Assembly (NCBI GenBank): GCA_030490835.1
Contig: CM059977.1
Location: 10,568,765 to 10,632,764, forward strand
From: Annona cherimola
Taxonomy: Eukaryota > Streptophyta > Magnoliopsida > Magnoliales > Annonaceae
DNA: 64,000 bases
Direction: 5' to 3'
Positions 1-11,059 of this stretch are shown here, in pieces (the first letter of the stretch is position 1; every line of letters starts with the position of its first letter). Both the position numbers and the translations under genes were made by a program. A model generated the notes under the pieces. That model was not told the DNA's origin. It ran no database searches and worked only from the letters and a program-made list of their open reading frames with translations.

Positions 1-933
1 GACGAAGAAGGCGAAGGCGACGAAGGCGGTGGTGGTGGCGAGATGGGTGAGGAGGGAGGTGATGTGGAAGTGTCCGTCCTTGATGCTCTCCATGAAGATG
101 AGAGTGAGCCAGCCGAAGACGTGGTTGACGAGGGCAACGGAGAGGGCGTTACGACCGAGTTCGGAGTTGAGGATGTGGAAGTCGGCGAGGAGATGTTGGA
201 CGACGGGGAATGCGGAGGTGGCTAGGCAGCTGGTGAGGGTGGCATAGAAGGGCCCGTCTGCCATGATGTTGGTGGTGTAGGAGCCGAGGGCGGCGACGAC
301 GATGGTTCCCGCCCCGACGGACATGGTGATGCCTACCACGGCGATGGTCAGCAACTTCTTCCCCATGAATATCAGGGACAGGTCCAGCCTCACCCCCACC
401 AGGAACATGTAGTAGACCACTCCCAACGTCGACGTCGTCGACGTGACGAAGGCCATGTAGCTGGGGAAGACGGTCGCGTGGAATGACTTCAATTCCTTGC
501 GAGCGATGGGGCCCAGGATTACGCCTGTCTGGTCATCATCATGCATTTGCGAATAATTTTAGATGTTTAAAATTGAAACTTTATATATGGGCCCGGGAAT
601 AAATACATACATTTCATAAGGGATCATATCCATATATATATATATATATATATGAGTGGTGGAGTTGGAGCTTACAAGTATACTAGCAACGATGAAAGGC
701 TGCTTGAGAGGCTTGAGTAAAACATGGATGAGACGGCTAAGGATGACAAGGAGTGAGCCCTGGAGCAGGATGGTAGGCAGGGTATAGTGGAAGGGATTGT
801 CACCGACCCAGCAACCATCGGAAGCGACTTGGACTGTAGGATAGCAGAGGATACTGGAATACGTTCTGTTCCTGTTGGGGCCGTAGTGAACCCCTTGAGA
901 CAGCAATACGGCGTTGAGTGCAACATCCTCCAT
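1..933 (-). CDS. CHX-1: cation/H+ antiporter (CHX family), 5' part, cut by window edge
   Basis: Membrane cation/proton exchanger of the plant CHX (CPA2) family, expected in endomembranes or plasma membrane for K+ and pH homeostasis. Exon 1 is 676-933 (86 codons, ATG at 931-933, ending in ...VASIL before GTAAG). Exon 2 begins at 528 after an AG acceptor and stays open to base 1 (176 codons). Intron 1 is 529-675, phase 0. Visible features are TM1 (YTLPTILLQGSLLVILSRL), then TGVILGP, VVYYMFLVGV and NSELGR. The motif after NSELGR reads VNHVFGW: the acidic residue of the family's ND/NE pair is His (residue 222, codon 121-123). An in-frame ATG at 1009-1011 would add 26 residues, but 933 aligns with the start of CHX-3. 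The C-terminal half lies outside the window. Family is confident; the ion carried is not known. Confidence 0.93.
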
Positions 934-1021
934 GGCCTCCTGCGGCAGGGCACCCTGGTCAGCAGGAGTGCCTCGCCAGCAGAGCCTACCACCAGCTACA
1001 ACCCACGTCAAAGACGATGGT

Positions 1022-2784
1022 GAGAGATAAATAGGCGACCAGATCCCTCGTCCCTGGATATCTCACCCTATGTTAGCGCCCAACCACTTTGACACATTCA
1101 TTCATGCCTGTCTGTTGCGTACTTGGCTTTGGTTGATTTTTTCAATTCATAAGATCGTTTTAGTTGGTAGTTTGTTAACTAGATTTCTAAAACAAGGTAG
1201 GAATGCATCTAACTAGCTGGCAGGCAGACCCACACTTATTGTGTACATATAAGGCCCACGACTAATTAAGAAATGATGCATGTGAATATATATATATATA
1301 TATTTTTTACACGCCCACAATCAGGCCCACGTTGACAATGGTTGAAATCAAAATCCAATTCAATCATCTTAACTAACGTCATTTGTTTTACTACGATATA
1401 ATTCAAGAAGAAACCATTTTTAATTAACACCATTCGTTTCATCATATTGTAATTGTACAATAAATCATTTCAAGCAGTCTCGTGTGGCCTTCATAAATAT
1501 ATATAATAATATGTAATATATCAAAACACTTGAATTAATTCAAAGATGCATTGGAATATTATAATAATTTATAAAGTCATTTATTTTCATAAAAAGGCTT
1601 TAAATAATATAGATGTTATATTAGCATTATATAAATTCGATTATTTTTGCCACACTGGTTTTACACTTTTGCTGTATGAGGCTAATGAAAACATTTAATT
1701 AGAACAAGAGTTGATTTCTTAATATTGAACCATTAGTCCTAGGTATATATAATAGGCGGAAGGAATGTACTTCATAAATCATCAAGATGAGTCCCCAAGT
1801 AAAAAGGAACCGGTTACATAAAATTAGAACCCCGTAGCTTCGTAATCACGTGTTTATGGGATACATCTGTTGGGGCCTACATGGGTGATTACCAAAGCCC
1901 CGAACCCGTTAGTTGGATGTTGTGATTGTGTGGTCACACCCTTATCATCCATTTGCAAAATGGAATGTGATTCAAATTCATCAAGCCAATCTACATCTAC
2001 AGATATTTATACATCCGGATAAACTTGAAGAATAATATAGAGAATTCTCAAGAAGAGTGATTAAATTTTAAATGTAAACGAACTTCAAATACTATCTAGA
2101 AAACATAAGCGAACGTAGAAATATTTGGAATAATACTTTTGCATTGCAAAAATTTAAACATGATAAATAACTTGAAAATTTGTTGGCATGTTTGTCGATT
2201 TTAAATAATTTAAATGCGCGCAATTAACCACCCGATCATGTCCCTCAGACATCAAATATTGCGGCGCCTACTTATTATATAGAAAGAAATTTCAGTGAAT
2301 GTCCTACGCCTCTCATCACTAATTAATTAAGCTATCAAAGTTTTTTTTTCACTTCATAAAAAAAAGTAGTTTTTTTTTTTTCCGAGTCCTAAGATAAGCC
2401 TTTTTCCGGAGTGGATTGCCTTATACCAAAAATGATAGCCGGCAGTCAATTCAATCCGTTGTCCATTATATCATATTCCAAAAGTCATGTGTGGGTGTGG
2501 TTGACATGATCGTGTGCGCACTAAAATGTTGTCATTTTTTGAAAGTTCCTTGCAGCTGAAAGAAATTTTTGGTAACATTCATTATATTAACATTGCTGAA
2601 AGCTAATCTTTAAAAAATAATTATTCGAGTCGTTAAATAATTTTGCAATAAAAGATGCCAAATGACATTGACGGTATGCCGTAAAATGTTGATTTTTTTT
2701 TTTAACGGGGAGGTGATTTTTTGTTTATATGACCGAGAAACTCAAAGAAGAAAAAGCTACAGCCACTACAGAAGGAGAAAGTAG
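1022..2784. other. Intergenic, AT-rich: 5' flank of CHX-1 up to the copia element
   Basis: No supportable gene. It holds the CHX-1 promoter side, a short AT microsatellite near 1287-1303 and poly-T runs near 2341-2380 and 2692-2702. The last bases (2780-2784, agtag) are the probable left target-site copy of the Ty1-copia insertion. Confidence 0.7.
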
Positions 2785-3084
2785 TGTTGAAAATCGTTAA
2801 TCCAGCCACTATTTATGAAATATCATGCATGTAATGGCGCTAAATGTATTCTGGATTAGTCTGAAAACGAAAATGTCAAAAAATCCGGCTGTTAAAACCG
2901 ACTTAGTGAATATATAAAAGGAGCACAGCTCCTTCAACGGGGTGTGCAGCTGTAACCATTCTCTTGTACTTGATGTCAGTTTATAAGAAAAAATTTATTT
3001 TCCTTCATTAAGCGTATCCTCTCCTCTTCCCATTCCAAAAAATATTTAGTCACATTATTTTTCTCCTTTCATCTGTTTCCATTA
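2785..3084 (+). repeat. 5' LTR of the Ty1-copia element (300 bp)
   Basis: Starts TGTTGAAAATCG and matches the 3' LTR at 10540-10906 along its length. It has a TATAAAA promoter box near 2912 and ends ...TTTCCATTA, where the 3' LTR ends ...TTTCCATCA. It lacks 64 bp present at 10561-10624 of the 3' copy. About twenty other mismatches by eye mean the insertion is old. Confidence 0.93.
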
Positions 3085-3085
3085 G

Positions 3086-3098
3086 TGGTATCAAAGCC
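3086..3098 (+). other. Primer-binding site (initiator Met-tRNA type)
   Basis: TGGTATCAAAGCC lies one base after the 5' LTR. This is the standard plant Ty1-copia primer-binding motif (TGGTATCAGAGC type), complementary to the 3' end of initiator methionine tRNA, with one change from the usual form. Confidence 0.85.
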
Positions 3099-3339
3099 AC
3101 ATTATCTTGGAGCCATGGAAGCTGCTTATTTTGTTACTACGCTGCTGTTGCAAGGAGATATAATAAAATACGCTATCAATGGCCACCATCACCACATTTA
3201 ATTACACCCAAACATCGGTTCCCATATTTTATTTTATTATTATTTTTTTTTTGATAAAGGAACCAACCTATCTCACCACCCTAGAGCTCGTCTAGGGAGG
3301 AGGGATAGGAAGATCCAAGATTCATTTCCAAAAAATTGT

Positions 3340-3888
3340 CTATACAGATTTTCTCATGAATAGCTGGGGGATGCCCCACCAGACTTGATGATCCACTGAA
3401 GAAACAGAAAGAGAATCGGCTAAAGCATGTGCCGCGGCATTGCCTTGCCTAAGAACATGATGAGCAGTAGCATGGGGAGAATGTGAAAGAATAGACTTGA
3501 TCTTATCAACTATAACCCCAACAGGAGAGGAGATGGGGTCATTTGAGAGAAGAAAGTTTATCAGTAATAACGAATCGGACTCAATTTGTAGTTTTTGTAA
3601 GTTGAGCTCCTGACCCCATCTAGCCCCAAGGAGGAAAGCATATGCCTCCATGAGCAGAGGCTCCATAGTGCCACACCTTCGCCAACCTTTTGCAGCGACA
3701 AACGAGCCTTTGAAGTCCCTGATAACGGCGGCGAAGCCCATTGAAGCATGACAATGGAGAATCCATGCATCGACATTAAGCTTGAGAAAACCCGCCGGAG
3801 GTCTGGACCATCGGGGAACTAGTGGTCGATCAATCGCACCTCCAAGTATGAGAGGGGTAGCCCTCTGGTATTGCTCCAGGTAATCCAT
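3340..3888 (-). pseudogene. LINE C-terminal RNase H (RVT_3) relic
   Basis: RNase H domain that in life removes the RNA strand of the hybrid during LINE reverse transcription. Acidic positions are visible in LNVDAW, AVIRD, MEAYAFLLGA, LQIESDSLLL and HVLRQGNAAAHALAD. The 182-codon frame is open to its own stop, but it is out of frame with the upstream zf-RVT part. Confidence 0.9.
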
Positions 3889-3954
3889 GCACCATTTGAG
3901 AGTGTTGGCGATATTCGGTTATGTTCCGTCGACTCTCAACGCATTTCACATGAA

Positions 3955-4733
3955 CTAGATCCTCCAGCAACAGAGAATGAAAATAGCAAGATCCTTTGAC
4001 GCATAGCAAGCTGAGAGAAAGGTGAAGATGTCCTGGACCGGGGTCGAAAGAGAGATGCCCCCAGCAGCCCTAGAGCAAATATTTCTTGTGACCTCGCAAT
4101 CCGAGAATAAGTGGTTTGTGTCCTCGGAACCAGACCTGCAAAAGAAACAAAGGGGATCCACGTCAATGCCCCTGGTACGGAGATTAAGGAGGGTCGGAAG
4201 TCTATTTTTGAACAGTCTCCAGCCAAACATGAGGATTTTGCTGGGAAGTTTAGTCCGCCAAATTTCCTTATAAATGGAGGATTGAGAGGAGCAACCATAT
4301 CCCGAGGCAAGGACTCTGTATGCTGACTTTACAGTGTAGGCCCCATGAGGTTCAAACTTCCAGAATATCGTGTCCTCTTGTGCAGGTGAGGGTGAGGGAA
4401 TATGGTTGATTACTTGCCACCCCTCATCCCCGGCGGCTGCCAATATGCGATCCATAATCCACGAGTTAGAGGCCTGCAGATGAAATGACTGACATTGATG
4501 TCGTCCGGGATTGATAGCGGAAGGGGCCCAGCCTTGGTGACCATAGAATCAAGACAATCATCCTTGAAGAACTGAACTCTCTTTCCATTGCCGATCCGCC
4601 ATCTACACCCAAACCGGATCGCATCCCTTGCCTTAAGAATGCTTTTCCAAGTGAAAGAGTCCGATATTTTTGCCTGACAGCTCCAAATGTCGCCCGTTGG
4701 GAAATATCTGGCCTTGAGGATTTTATAACACAA
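3955..4733 (-). pseudogene. LINE zf-RVT region relic
   Basis: Two overlapping minus-strand frames (4410-4733 and 3955-4455) make up the linker between RT and RNase H. They contain CYKILKARYFP and WRIGNGKRVQFFKDDC, then the zinc-binding core WRTKLPSKILMFGWRLFKNR followed by CFFCRSGSEDTNHLFSDC. This Cys/His arrangement is the zf-RVT domain. A frameshift near 4410-4455 separates the two. Confidence 0.88.
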
Positions 4734-4757
4734 AGAGCTCGTAGTTGTGGATAGACG

Positions 4758-6306
4758 TCAGGCCTGCTTTGCGAGGAGAGCATAATTGAAGATGTGTAAA
4801 TCTCTGAAGCCAAGCCCACCCGATAGTTTTGTTTTGCACATCTCAGTCCATGCCACCCAGCTCATTTTACGCTTACCACCCTGCTCGCCCCACCAAAACT
4901 TTCTTAGCATCCCATTGAGATCATGACAGAAAGATTTAGGGAGAAGAAAAATGCTCATCGAGTACGTCGGGATCGCTTGAGCAACAGCCTTTATCAATAT
5001 CTCTTTGTCGCCCCAGGAGAGGAGCCTTCCTTTCCAACCTTGAATTTTCCTCCATACACGCTCCTTCAAGCCCTTAAACAGGTCCCTTTTAGTCCTGCCC
5101 AACCATGCAGGTAAACCCAGATAAGTCATAAGATCACGGCCCGAAGCACCCAAAAGGGAAGTAATGTCCCGACGATTCGTCACAGTGGTGTTAGAGCTGA
5201 AAAACACGGATGTCTTATCCACATTCACAATCTGCCTCGATGATTCCGAGTATTGGCGGAGAATAGCAAGCAAACTTCTAACGTCCTCATTTGCAGCTCG
5301 TAGGAAAATTATGGCATCATCCGCAAACAGTAGGTGGGTGAGAGAGGGCCCATTAGGATTGATTTTGATGCCATGAATGGTAGATCTGACGGCTGCATTG
5401 GAAATCAGAGCAGAGAGCACTTCTGCACAAATGATGAAAAGATAGGGAGAAAGCGGATCACCTTGCCTTAGTCCCCTTTGAGGAAGGAAATACGACGTTT
5501 TGAAGCCATTGACATTCACCCGATAAGATACAGAGGTCACACAGCTCATAATCCAGCTGGTCCAAACCGGACCGAAATTCATTGCTTCCATGGTCAGTTT
5601 GAGGAAATTCCACTCCACCCTATCATACGCCTTGGACATATCCAATTTTAGAGCCATCTCTGATCGTTTCCGTCTCTGCCCGTGGCGGAGATAGTGAATA
5701 GCTTCATAAGCCACCAGCATATTGTCAGTGATAAGCCTGCTTGGGACAAAAGCGCTTTGTTGTTCACTGATGACATCATGCAGACAAAAGTTTGAGCCTA
5801 TTAGCCAGAACCTTTGCCAGGATCTTATAAACCACATTACATAGGCTGATGGGACGAAAATGGGATAAAGAATGGGCCCCAGCCCTCTTTGGGATCAAAA
5901 TCAGCGTGGTGGAGTTCATCGGCTGCAGTTGTGAAGTCCAGTGCGCGGGGTTTCTCTCGTCCATAAAACTTTTACACCACAGAAAAACCTCCTGACCCAC
6001 CGTGTTCCAGTGTTTCTGATAAAAGCCAGCAGACATTCCGTCCGGACCAGGGGCTTTGGTTGGGCTCATATCTTTCACTGCCCTAGTCACTTCCTGAAAA
6101 ATCAAGGGCTTGATTAGTTGCTGTCTTTGCTGGTCAGATAACCTCTGAGAAATCACGCTCGGGACCCAGTTTGCATCCGAAGGCCCCGCTGTGGAGAACA
6201 CCGACTGGAAATGATGCAATGCCATGTCTTGCATATGATCTTGGTCATAAACCCACTGCCCATCCAGATCTTGGAGAGTGAAGCCTATAATTTTTGGAGT
6301 ACACAA
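4758..6306 (-). pseudogene. LINE reverse transcriptase (RVT_1) relic
   Basis: RNA-templated DNA polymerase of the L1-like LINE. The N-terminal part (to about 5776) has SPTKAPGPDGMSAGFYQ and FRPISLCNVVYKILAKVLANRL. The next part has EQQSAFVPSRLITDN, LKLDMSKAYDRVEW, the GLRQGDPLSPYLF box and the LLFADDAIIF catalytic box. The two parts are in different frames, with the shift at about 5780-5800. The second part ends at an in-frame stop (4758) where the family normally reads LAKQAWR, so a Trp codon has probably become a stop. Confidence 0.93.
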
Positions 6307-7230
6307 ATAAAGACCCTATTTATATCACAAGGACTATGGGAATTAGTCCAATATGGCTACGAGCAACCCAAGGATGACACAGAACTTGCATTCTGGGATG
6401 AAAATAAGAAAAGAGTAATTTGGAATAGTCCAAATGTGAGATGCAAAAGCCTTATTATATATTCAACAAGGAGTAGACAAGATAATATATCCAATAATCA
6501 TGGTGTCTACAACATCAAATGGGGTCTGGAATATTTTGAAAAATGAATTTAAAGGCTATGATAAAGTAATTTCCATCAAGCTTCAATTATTTTGGAAAAA
6601 TTTTAATACTCTATTAATGAGAGAAGGCAAAACAGTGCAAGCATTCTTCTTCCATGTTTTTAATATTATAAATCAGATTAGAAGCTATGGGGATACAATC
6701 GAAGATAAAAGAATTATTTCAAAAATATTGAGATTCTTCCTCATAAATTTGATCATGTGGTGGCTACTATAGAAGAATTCAAAATTTTATCTACTCTTTC
6801 CTTAGTTGAATTAATGGGCTCTCTTGAAGCCCACAAAGAAAGAATACGTAGATTTTCATAATAGCCATTGGAGTAGGCTTTCCAGTCAAAATTCAATATT
6901 TTGAAAAGGGATGGAGAAAAAAATTCAAGGAAAAAGAGAAAATAACCATAGAGCTAAATTTGAAAAAAGGCCACCAAATAACTGTGGTAGGGGGAGAGAA
7001 AAATTCTAAAATCAAGAAAATAGCGAAAACGCTAAATTTTCTCATTGCAAATTATATAATAAAAGTGGTCATGACACAAATAATTGCCGCTATAAATGCA
7101 CAAGGTGCAAGAGGGCCACTCATTTTGATAAAGATTGCTAGTACAAACAGGAGGCAAATTATTTAGAAAATAGTGGCTTAAATGATTAAGTATTTATCTC
7201 CTGCTTAAATCTTCAAAAAGAGTCACATGA

Positions 7231-8545
7231 TGTCTGGTATCTTGATAGTGGTTGTTCGAATCACATGACTGGCGATAAAAATTGTTTTGTCAAAATTGAT
7301 AAAAATATAAAGTTCAGAATAACTCTTGGGGATGGTAAATCCCAAAATGTTGAAGGAAAAAACATTATTGACGTGGAATCAAAAGATGAAAATTCTAAAC
7401 TTATGATATTTTTTACATACCTGAACTAACCCAAAATCTATTAAGTGTGGGCCAACTAGTTTAGAGAAGCTATTTAGTGAAATTCAAAGATGGCAAATGC
7501 CTCATTATTGATAAGCAAAAGAGGCAATTAATTACAACAATGAAAATGGCTTCCAATAATGTATTTTCTCTTATTATGCCTCCAGCTCAAAAATGAGAGA
7601 AAATAGATTAAGATGATTTGGTTATGTTAAAAGGAGGCCTGAAGTAACACCGGTTAGGAAAACAGAGCTCATCTAAGTAGAATGTGGTAGGAGAATGAGA
7701 GGAATGCCCAAAAAAACGTAGATAGAAGTAATTAAACAAGATTTAAAAATATTACAAATTACAAAGAATTTAGTCTTAAATCGCCAAGAATGACGTAATA
7801 AAATCCATGCAGCCGACCCCACCTAGGTGTGAAATGACTTATGATGATGATGATGCCTCCAGCTCAAAAATATGCATTAAATTGCAAAAATGTGGATGAC
7901 TCCACATTATGGCATCTAAGATTTAGGCACTTGACTTTAATAGTTTGAAAGTGATCAAACAAAAAAATATGGTAATTGGGCTTCCATCTATCGCTAATGA
8001 GAAGAAATTATGTGAAGGCTACATTTATGTCAAAATGCATGGATTGTCATTTTCTAAATCATCCTAGAGAGCTAAAGAGCCTCTAGAGCTCGTTCATACT
8101 GACATATGAGAGTCTTCTTAAAATATATCTCTGAGTGGCAAAAGGTATTTCCTTTTCTTTGTTGATGATTTTACCCATACGATGTGGGTATATTTTCTTA
8201 AGCAGAAGTAAGAAGCCTTTTCTTATTTTATTCAATTCAAGGCCTTTGTTGAAAACAAAGTGGGTATTATTTAAAAATATTAAGAACTGATCATTGGAGA
8301 AAATTTACAAGTCATCAGTTTAATAAATATTGCAAAATACATTATATAAAAAGAGAGCTCACAATTTCGTGCACACCACAACAAAATGGTGAGCTAAAAG
8401 AAAAAATAGAACAATTGCTGAAATGGCCCACAAGATGATGCAAAGCAATAATATGCAAAAATCTTTCTGAGCAGAGGCTATTAACAAAGCTATTTATATC
8501 CTCAACAAGTCTCCCACAATGGCAGTTCCAAATATGACATCTCAT
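7231..8545 (+). pseudogene. copia protease and integrase relics
   Basis: The aspartic protease motif appears as VWYLDSGCSNHMTG near 7231-7272. The integrase core follows after the nested RTE fragment. Recognisable pieces are PLELVHTDI (about 8080), FFVDDFTHTMWVYFLKQK (about 8155-8210) and SCTPQQNGELKEK (about 8368-8405). Stops are scattered throughout, so neither enzyme can be made. Confidence 0.85.
7595..7852 (+). mobile_element. RTE-type LINE 3' fragment, nested in the copia element
   Basis: A 258-bp 5'-truncated RTE-clade LINE end with a (GAT)n-type 3' tail (about 7841-7852). A perfect 19-bp target-site duplication (atgcctccagctcaaaaat) lies at 7576-7594 and 7853-7871. The sequence closely matches the longer copy at 60642-60905, including the shared AATCCATGCAGCCGACCCC block before the tail. 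It inserted into pol after the copia element was already in place. Confidence 0.93.
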
Positions 8546-9000
8546 GTGGCTTGGGACAAAAGAAAGCTATAAGTTGAGCATTTTAAAATTTTTAGGTATG
8601 TCGCATATGCACACATACCAAATGACAATAGAAAGAAAATGGATGAAAAAGGAGAAAATTGTATATTCCTTGGCTACAGTAATGAATCTAAGGGTCATCA
8701 TCTCTATAAGCCTGATGCCAAGCAATTAATTATTTCAAGAGATGTCATTTTTTATGAGATGGAATTTGGCCTTGGAATGAGTCCCAAAAATTGGGGCCAC
8801 AATTACATCAAGAAGATGGGAAGAAAAATGATCAAAGTCTAAGTTCTTCACTAGCATCTCCAAGGGCTGATTCAAACTCTAGTTCTTCATCTATCTCATC
8901 TGCAGACTCATCTCTTCCAAGGAAGTCTCAATCCTTAGGAGATATTTATGAGCATTGTGATGTGACATTCTTTGCTTGTGAGCCATAAAAATTTCAAAAT

Positions 9001-10555
9001 GCTATAAAGGAAGAGCATTGGATAGATGCTATGAATGAAGAGATGAAAATGATTAAGAAAAACCAAACTTGGATGTTGGTTAACAAACCATAAGACAAGG
9101 AGATTATTGAATTGAAATGGGTTTATAAAACCAAATATAATGAAGATGGTTATATTCAAAAATATAATGAAGATGGTTATATTCAAAAATATAAAGCCAG
9201 ACTGGTTGCTAAAGGCTATTCTCCGTTGCCTGGATTTGATTATATGAAAACATTTGCTCCGGTTGTTCGTATGGAAACTATTCGAACCGTGCTTGCTCTT
9301 ATTGCACAATTAAAATTGCAGGTATTTCAGCTGAATGTCAAATCAACTTTTCTTAATAGAGAAATTGAAGAAGAGATATATGTGGAGCAACCAAAATGTT
9401 ATATTATTAAAGGCAAAGTGTATAAATTGTGCAAGGCCTTATATGGTCTAAAGTAAGCTCCAAGAGCTTATAATAGTAATATTGATAATTGTCTTCTTCA
9501 ACATGGTTTTACCAAAAGTCTAAGTCAGCCATCACTCTATATAAAAGCACAAAGAGCTCAAGATTTTCTTATCTTATACTTATATGTGGATAATCTTATC
9601 TATATGGGTACCAACCCTTGGATGGTTGAAGATTCTAAGAAGACTATGATGCAAGAATATGATATAACAGATCTAGGTGTTATAAAATATTTTCTCGATA
9701 TGCAGGTAAAACAATATCCAGGTGTGATATTTATTTTCCAAGAAAAATATGCAGATAGTATATTGAAAATTTTTAATATGACAAACTGCAAGCCTATGGC
9801 CTCACCAATGGCCATAAATGAAAAATTATCTAAAAATGATGAAAAAGAAAAGGTGGACAAGACTATTTATCATAATCTAGTTGGATCTCTCATATATTTA
9901 ATTAATATGAGGCCAGATATAGTTCATGCAGTTAGTATTGTCTCGAGATATATGTCAAAGCTGAGTAAGCTACATTTTGCAACTGCGAAGAGAATTTTAA
10001 GATATATTTGACTCGAAAAATCATGGTATTCTACATAAGTCACGAGAAGACTTTATTTTGACTAGTTATACAAACAGTGATTGGGCTAGTTGTATTGATG
10101 ATCTGAAAAGCACGAGTGGTTATATATTTTCTCTTGAATTGAATATTATCTCGTGGTTATCAAAGAAACAAAATATAGTGTCACTTTCTACAGCGGAAGC
10201 AGAATACGTAGTAGTAACGAGTGCGGCATGCGAAACGGTATGACTGAGAAGAATTCTGTAAGAACTACACTACGAAGTGAAGTTTCCTACGACAATTTCT
10301 TGCAATAATATGTCATCTATCACTATGACCAAGAATCCCATCTTCCTCAGCCATTCGAAGCATATCAACATTCGTTATCACTTCATTCGAGAGCTTGTTG
10401 AAAAAGGAGAAATTCAATTACAATTCTGCAAAATAGACAAGCAACTAGCGGACATCTTCACCAAAGTTATTCCTACAGAGAAATTTTTGCAATTAATAAA
10501 GCAAATTAGAGTTATAGATATGTCTGGATTAAGGGGGAGTGTTGAAAATCGTTAA
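9001..10555 (+). pseudogene. copia reverse transcriptase / RNase H relic
   Basis: RT of the RVT_2 family. It shows IELKWVYKTK, KARLVAKGYS, FAPVVRMETIRTVLALIA, KALYGLK followed by a stop, and LYVDNLIYMG. The catalytic YVDD is YVDN (9583-9594), which removes a metal-binding Asp. A 27-bp unit is tandemly duplicated at 9134-9160 and 9161-9187, repeating KYNEDGYIQ. RNase H follows with SYTNSDWASC, STSGYIFSL and LSTAEAEYV. The C-terminal part shows HIRYHFIRELVE-like sequence and ADIFTK just before the polypurine tract. Stops near 9454, 10009 and 10240 break the frame. Confidence 0.93.
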
Positions 10556-10906
10556 TCCAGAAAAATCTGGATATGTCAGCAGCAGAAAAATAAATGCATG
10601 GAAGCAAGTTGCATAAGTTGGCGGCCACTATTTATGAAATATCATGCATGTAATGGCGGTAAATGTATTCTGGATTAATCTGGAAATGAAAATGTCAAAA
10701 AATTCGACTGTTAAAACCGACTTAGTGCGTGTATAAAAGTTGTACAGCTCTTTGAACTGGGTATGCAGCTGTAACCATTCTCTTGTACTTGATGTCAGTT
10801 ATTTATAAGAAAAAAATTATTTTCCTTCATTAAGCGTATCCTCTTCCCTTCCCATTCCAAAAAATATTTAGCCACATTATTTTCCTCCTTTCATGTATTT
10901 CCATCA
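10540..10906 (+). repeat. 3' LTR of the Ty1-copia element (367 bp)
   Basis: Directly follows the polypurine tract AAGGGGGAG (10531-10539). It begins TGTTGAAAATC and ends CCATCA at 10906, giving TG...CA ends. It keeps the 64 bp (10561-10624) that the 5' LTR has lost and has its own TATAAAA box near 10734. Confidence 0.93.
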
Positions 10907-11059
10907 AATAGCGTGTCATTAGTTGTCTACTGGATTTCTAAAATCTATTCCTTCAGCTCTAGAAAATACACTCCTAGACCGCTAAGGCCTTGGCCAAAAG
11001 CCTCATCCCCGCTGGCGTTTCTAGTACCGCTTCGATCCTCGTGCATCTACTCGTGCAGC

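Larger units (their letters stand above)
3230..6273 (-). mobile_element. L1-like LINE, 5'-truncated, inserted in copia gag
   Basis: A plant L1-type non-LTR retrotransposon on the minus strand. The poly-A tail is the T-rich run at about 3230-3252, so its 3' end is on the left; the right boundary (about 6273) is a 5' truncation within the RT N-terminus. From 5' to 3' on the minus strand it has an RT N-terminal part, the RT core with FADD catalytic box, a zf-RVT zinc-binding region and a C-terminal RNase H. The frame is broken near 5780-5800, 4758, 4410-4455 and 3900-3955. No clear target duplication was found, so both ends are approximate to within about 10 bp. Confidence 0.92.
3179..7166 (+). 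pseudogene. copia gag, split by a LINE and frameshifted
   Basis: The gag start is ATG at 3179 (MATITTFNYTQTSVPIF). It is interrupted by the LINE at about 3230 and resumes near 6274 with ESEAYNFWSTQIKTLFIS, a typical plant copia gag N-terminus (UBN2 family). Later frames cover 6500-6772 and 6960-7166 and are broken by stops. A zinc knuckle is recognisable near 7046-7090 as C-K-L-Y...GHDTNNC, with the second Cys replaced by Tyr. No full-length Gag can be made. Confidence 0.85.
2785..10906 (+). mobile_element. Ty1-copia LTR retrotransposon, decayed, with two nested LINEs
   Basis: A complete but dead Ty1-copia element. Its parts in order are: 5' LTR 2785-3084, primer-binding site 3086-3098, gag (split by a LINE), protease, integrase, reverse transcriptase, RNase H, polypurine tract 10531-10539, 3' LTR 10540-10906. 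The order integrase before RT identifies copia rather than gypsy. Flanks agtag (2780-2784) and aatag (10907-10911) look like a 5-bp target duplication with one mismatch. All coding domains carry stops and frameshifts. The RT signature YVDD is YVDN, and the second gag zinc-knuckle Cys is Tyr. An L1-like LINE (about 3230-6273) and an RTE fragment (7595-7852) inserted later. The element lies between CHX-1 and CHX-2 and accounts for most of the distance between them. Confidence 0.93.

Noticed and set aside
2341..2390. Poly-T stretch as the tail of another LINE
   Set aside because: No LINE-related coding sequence or duplication next to it.
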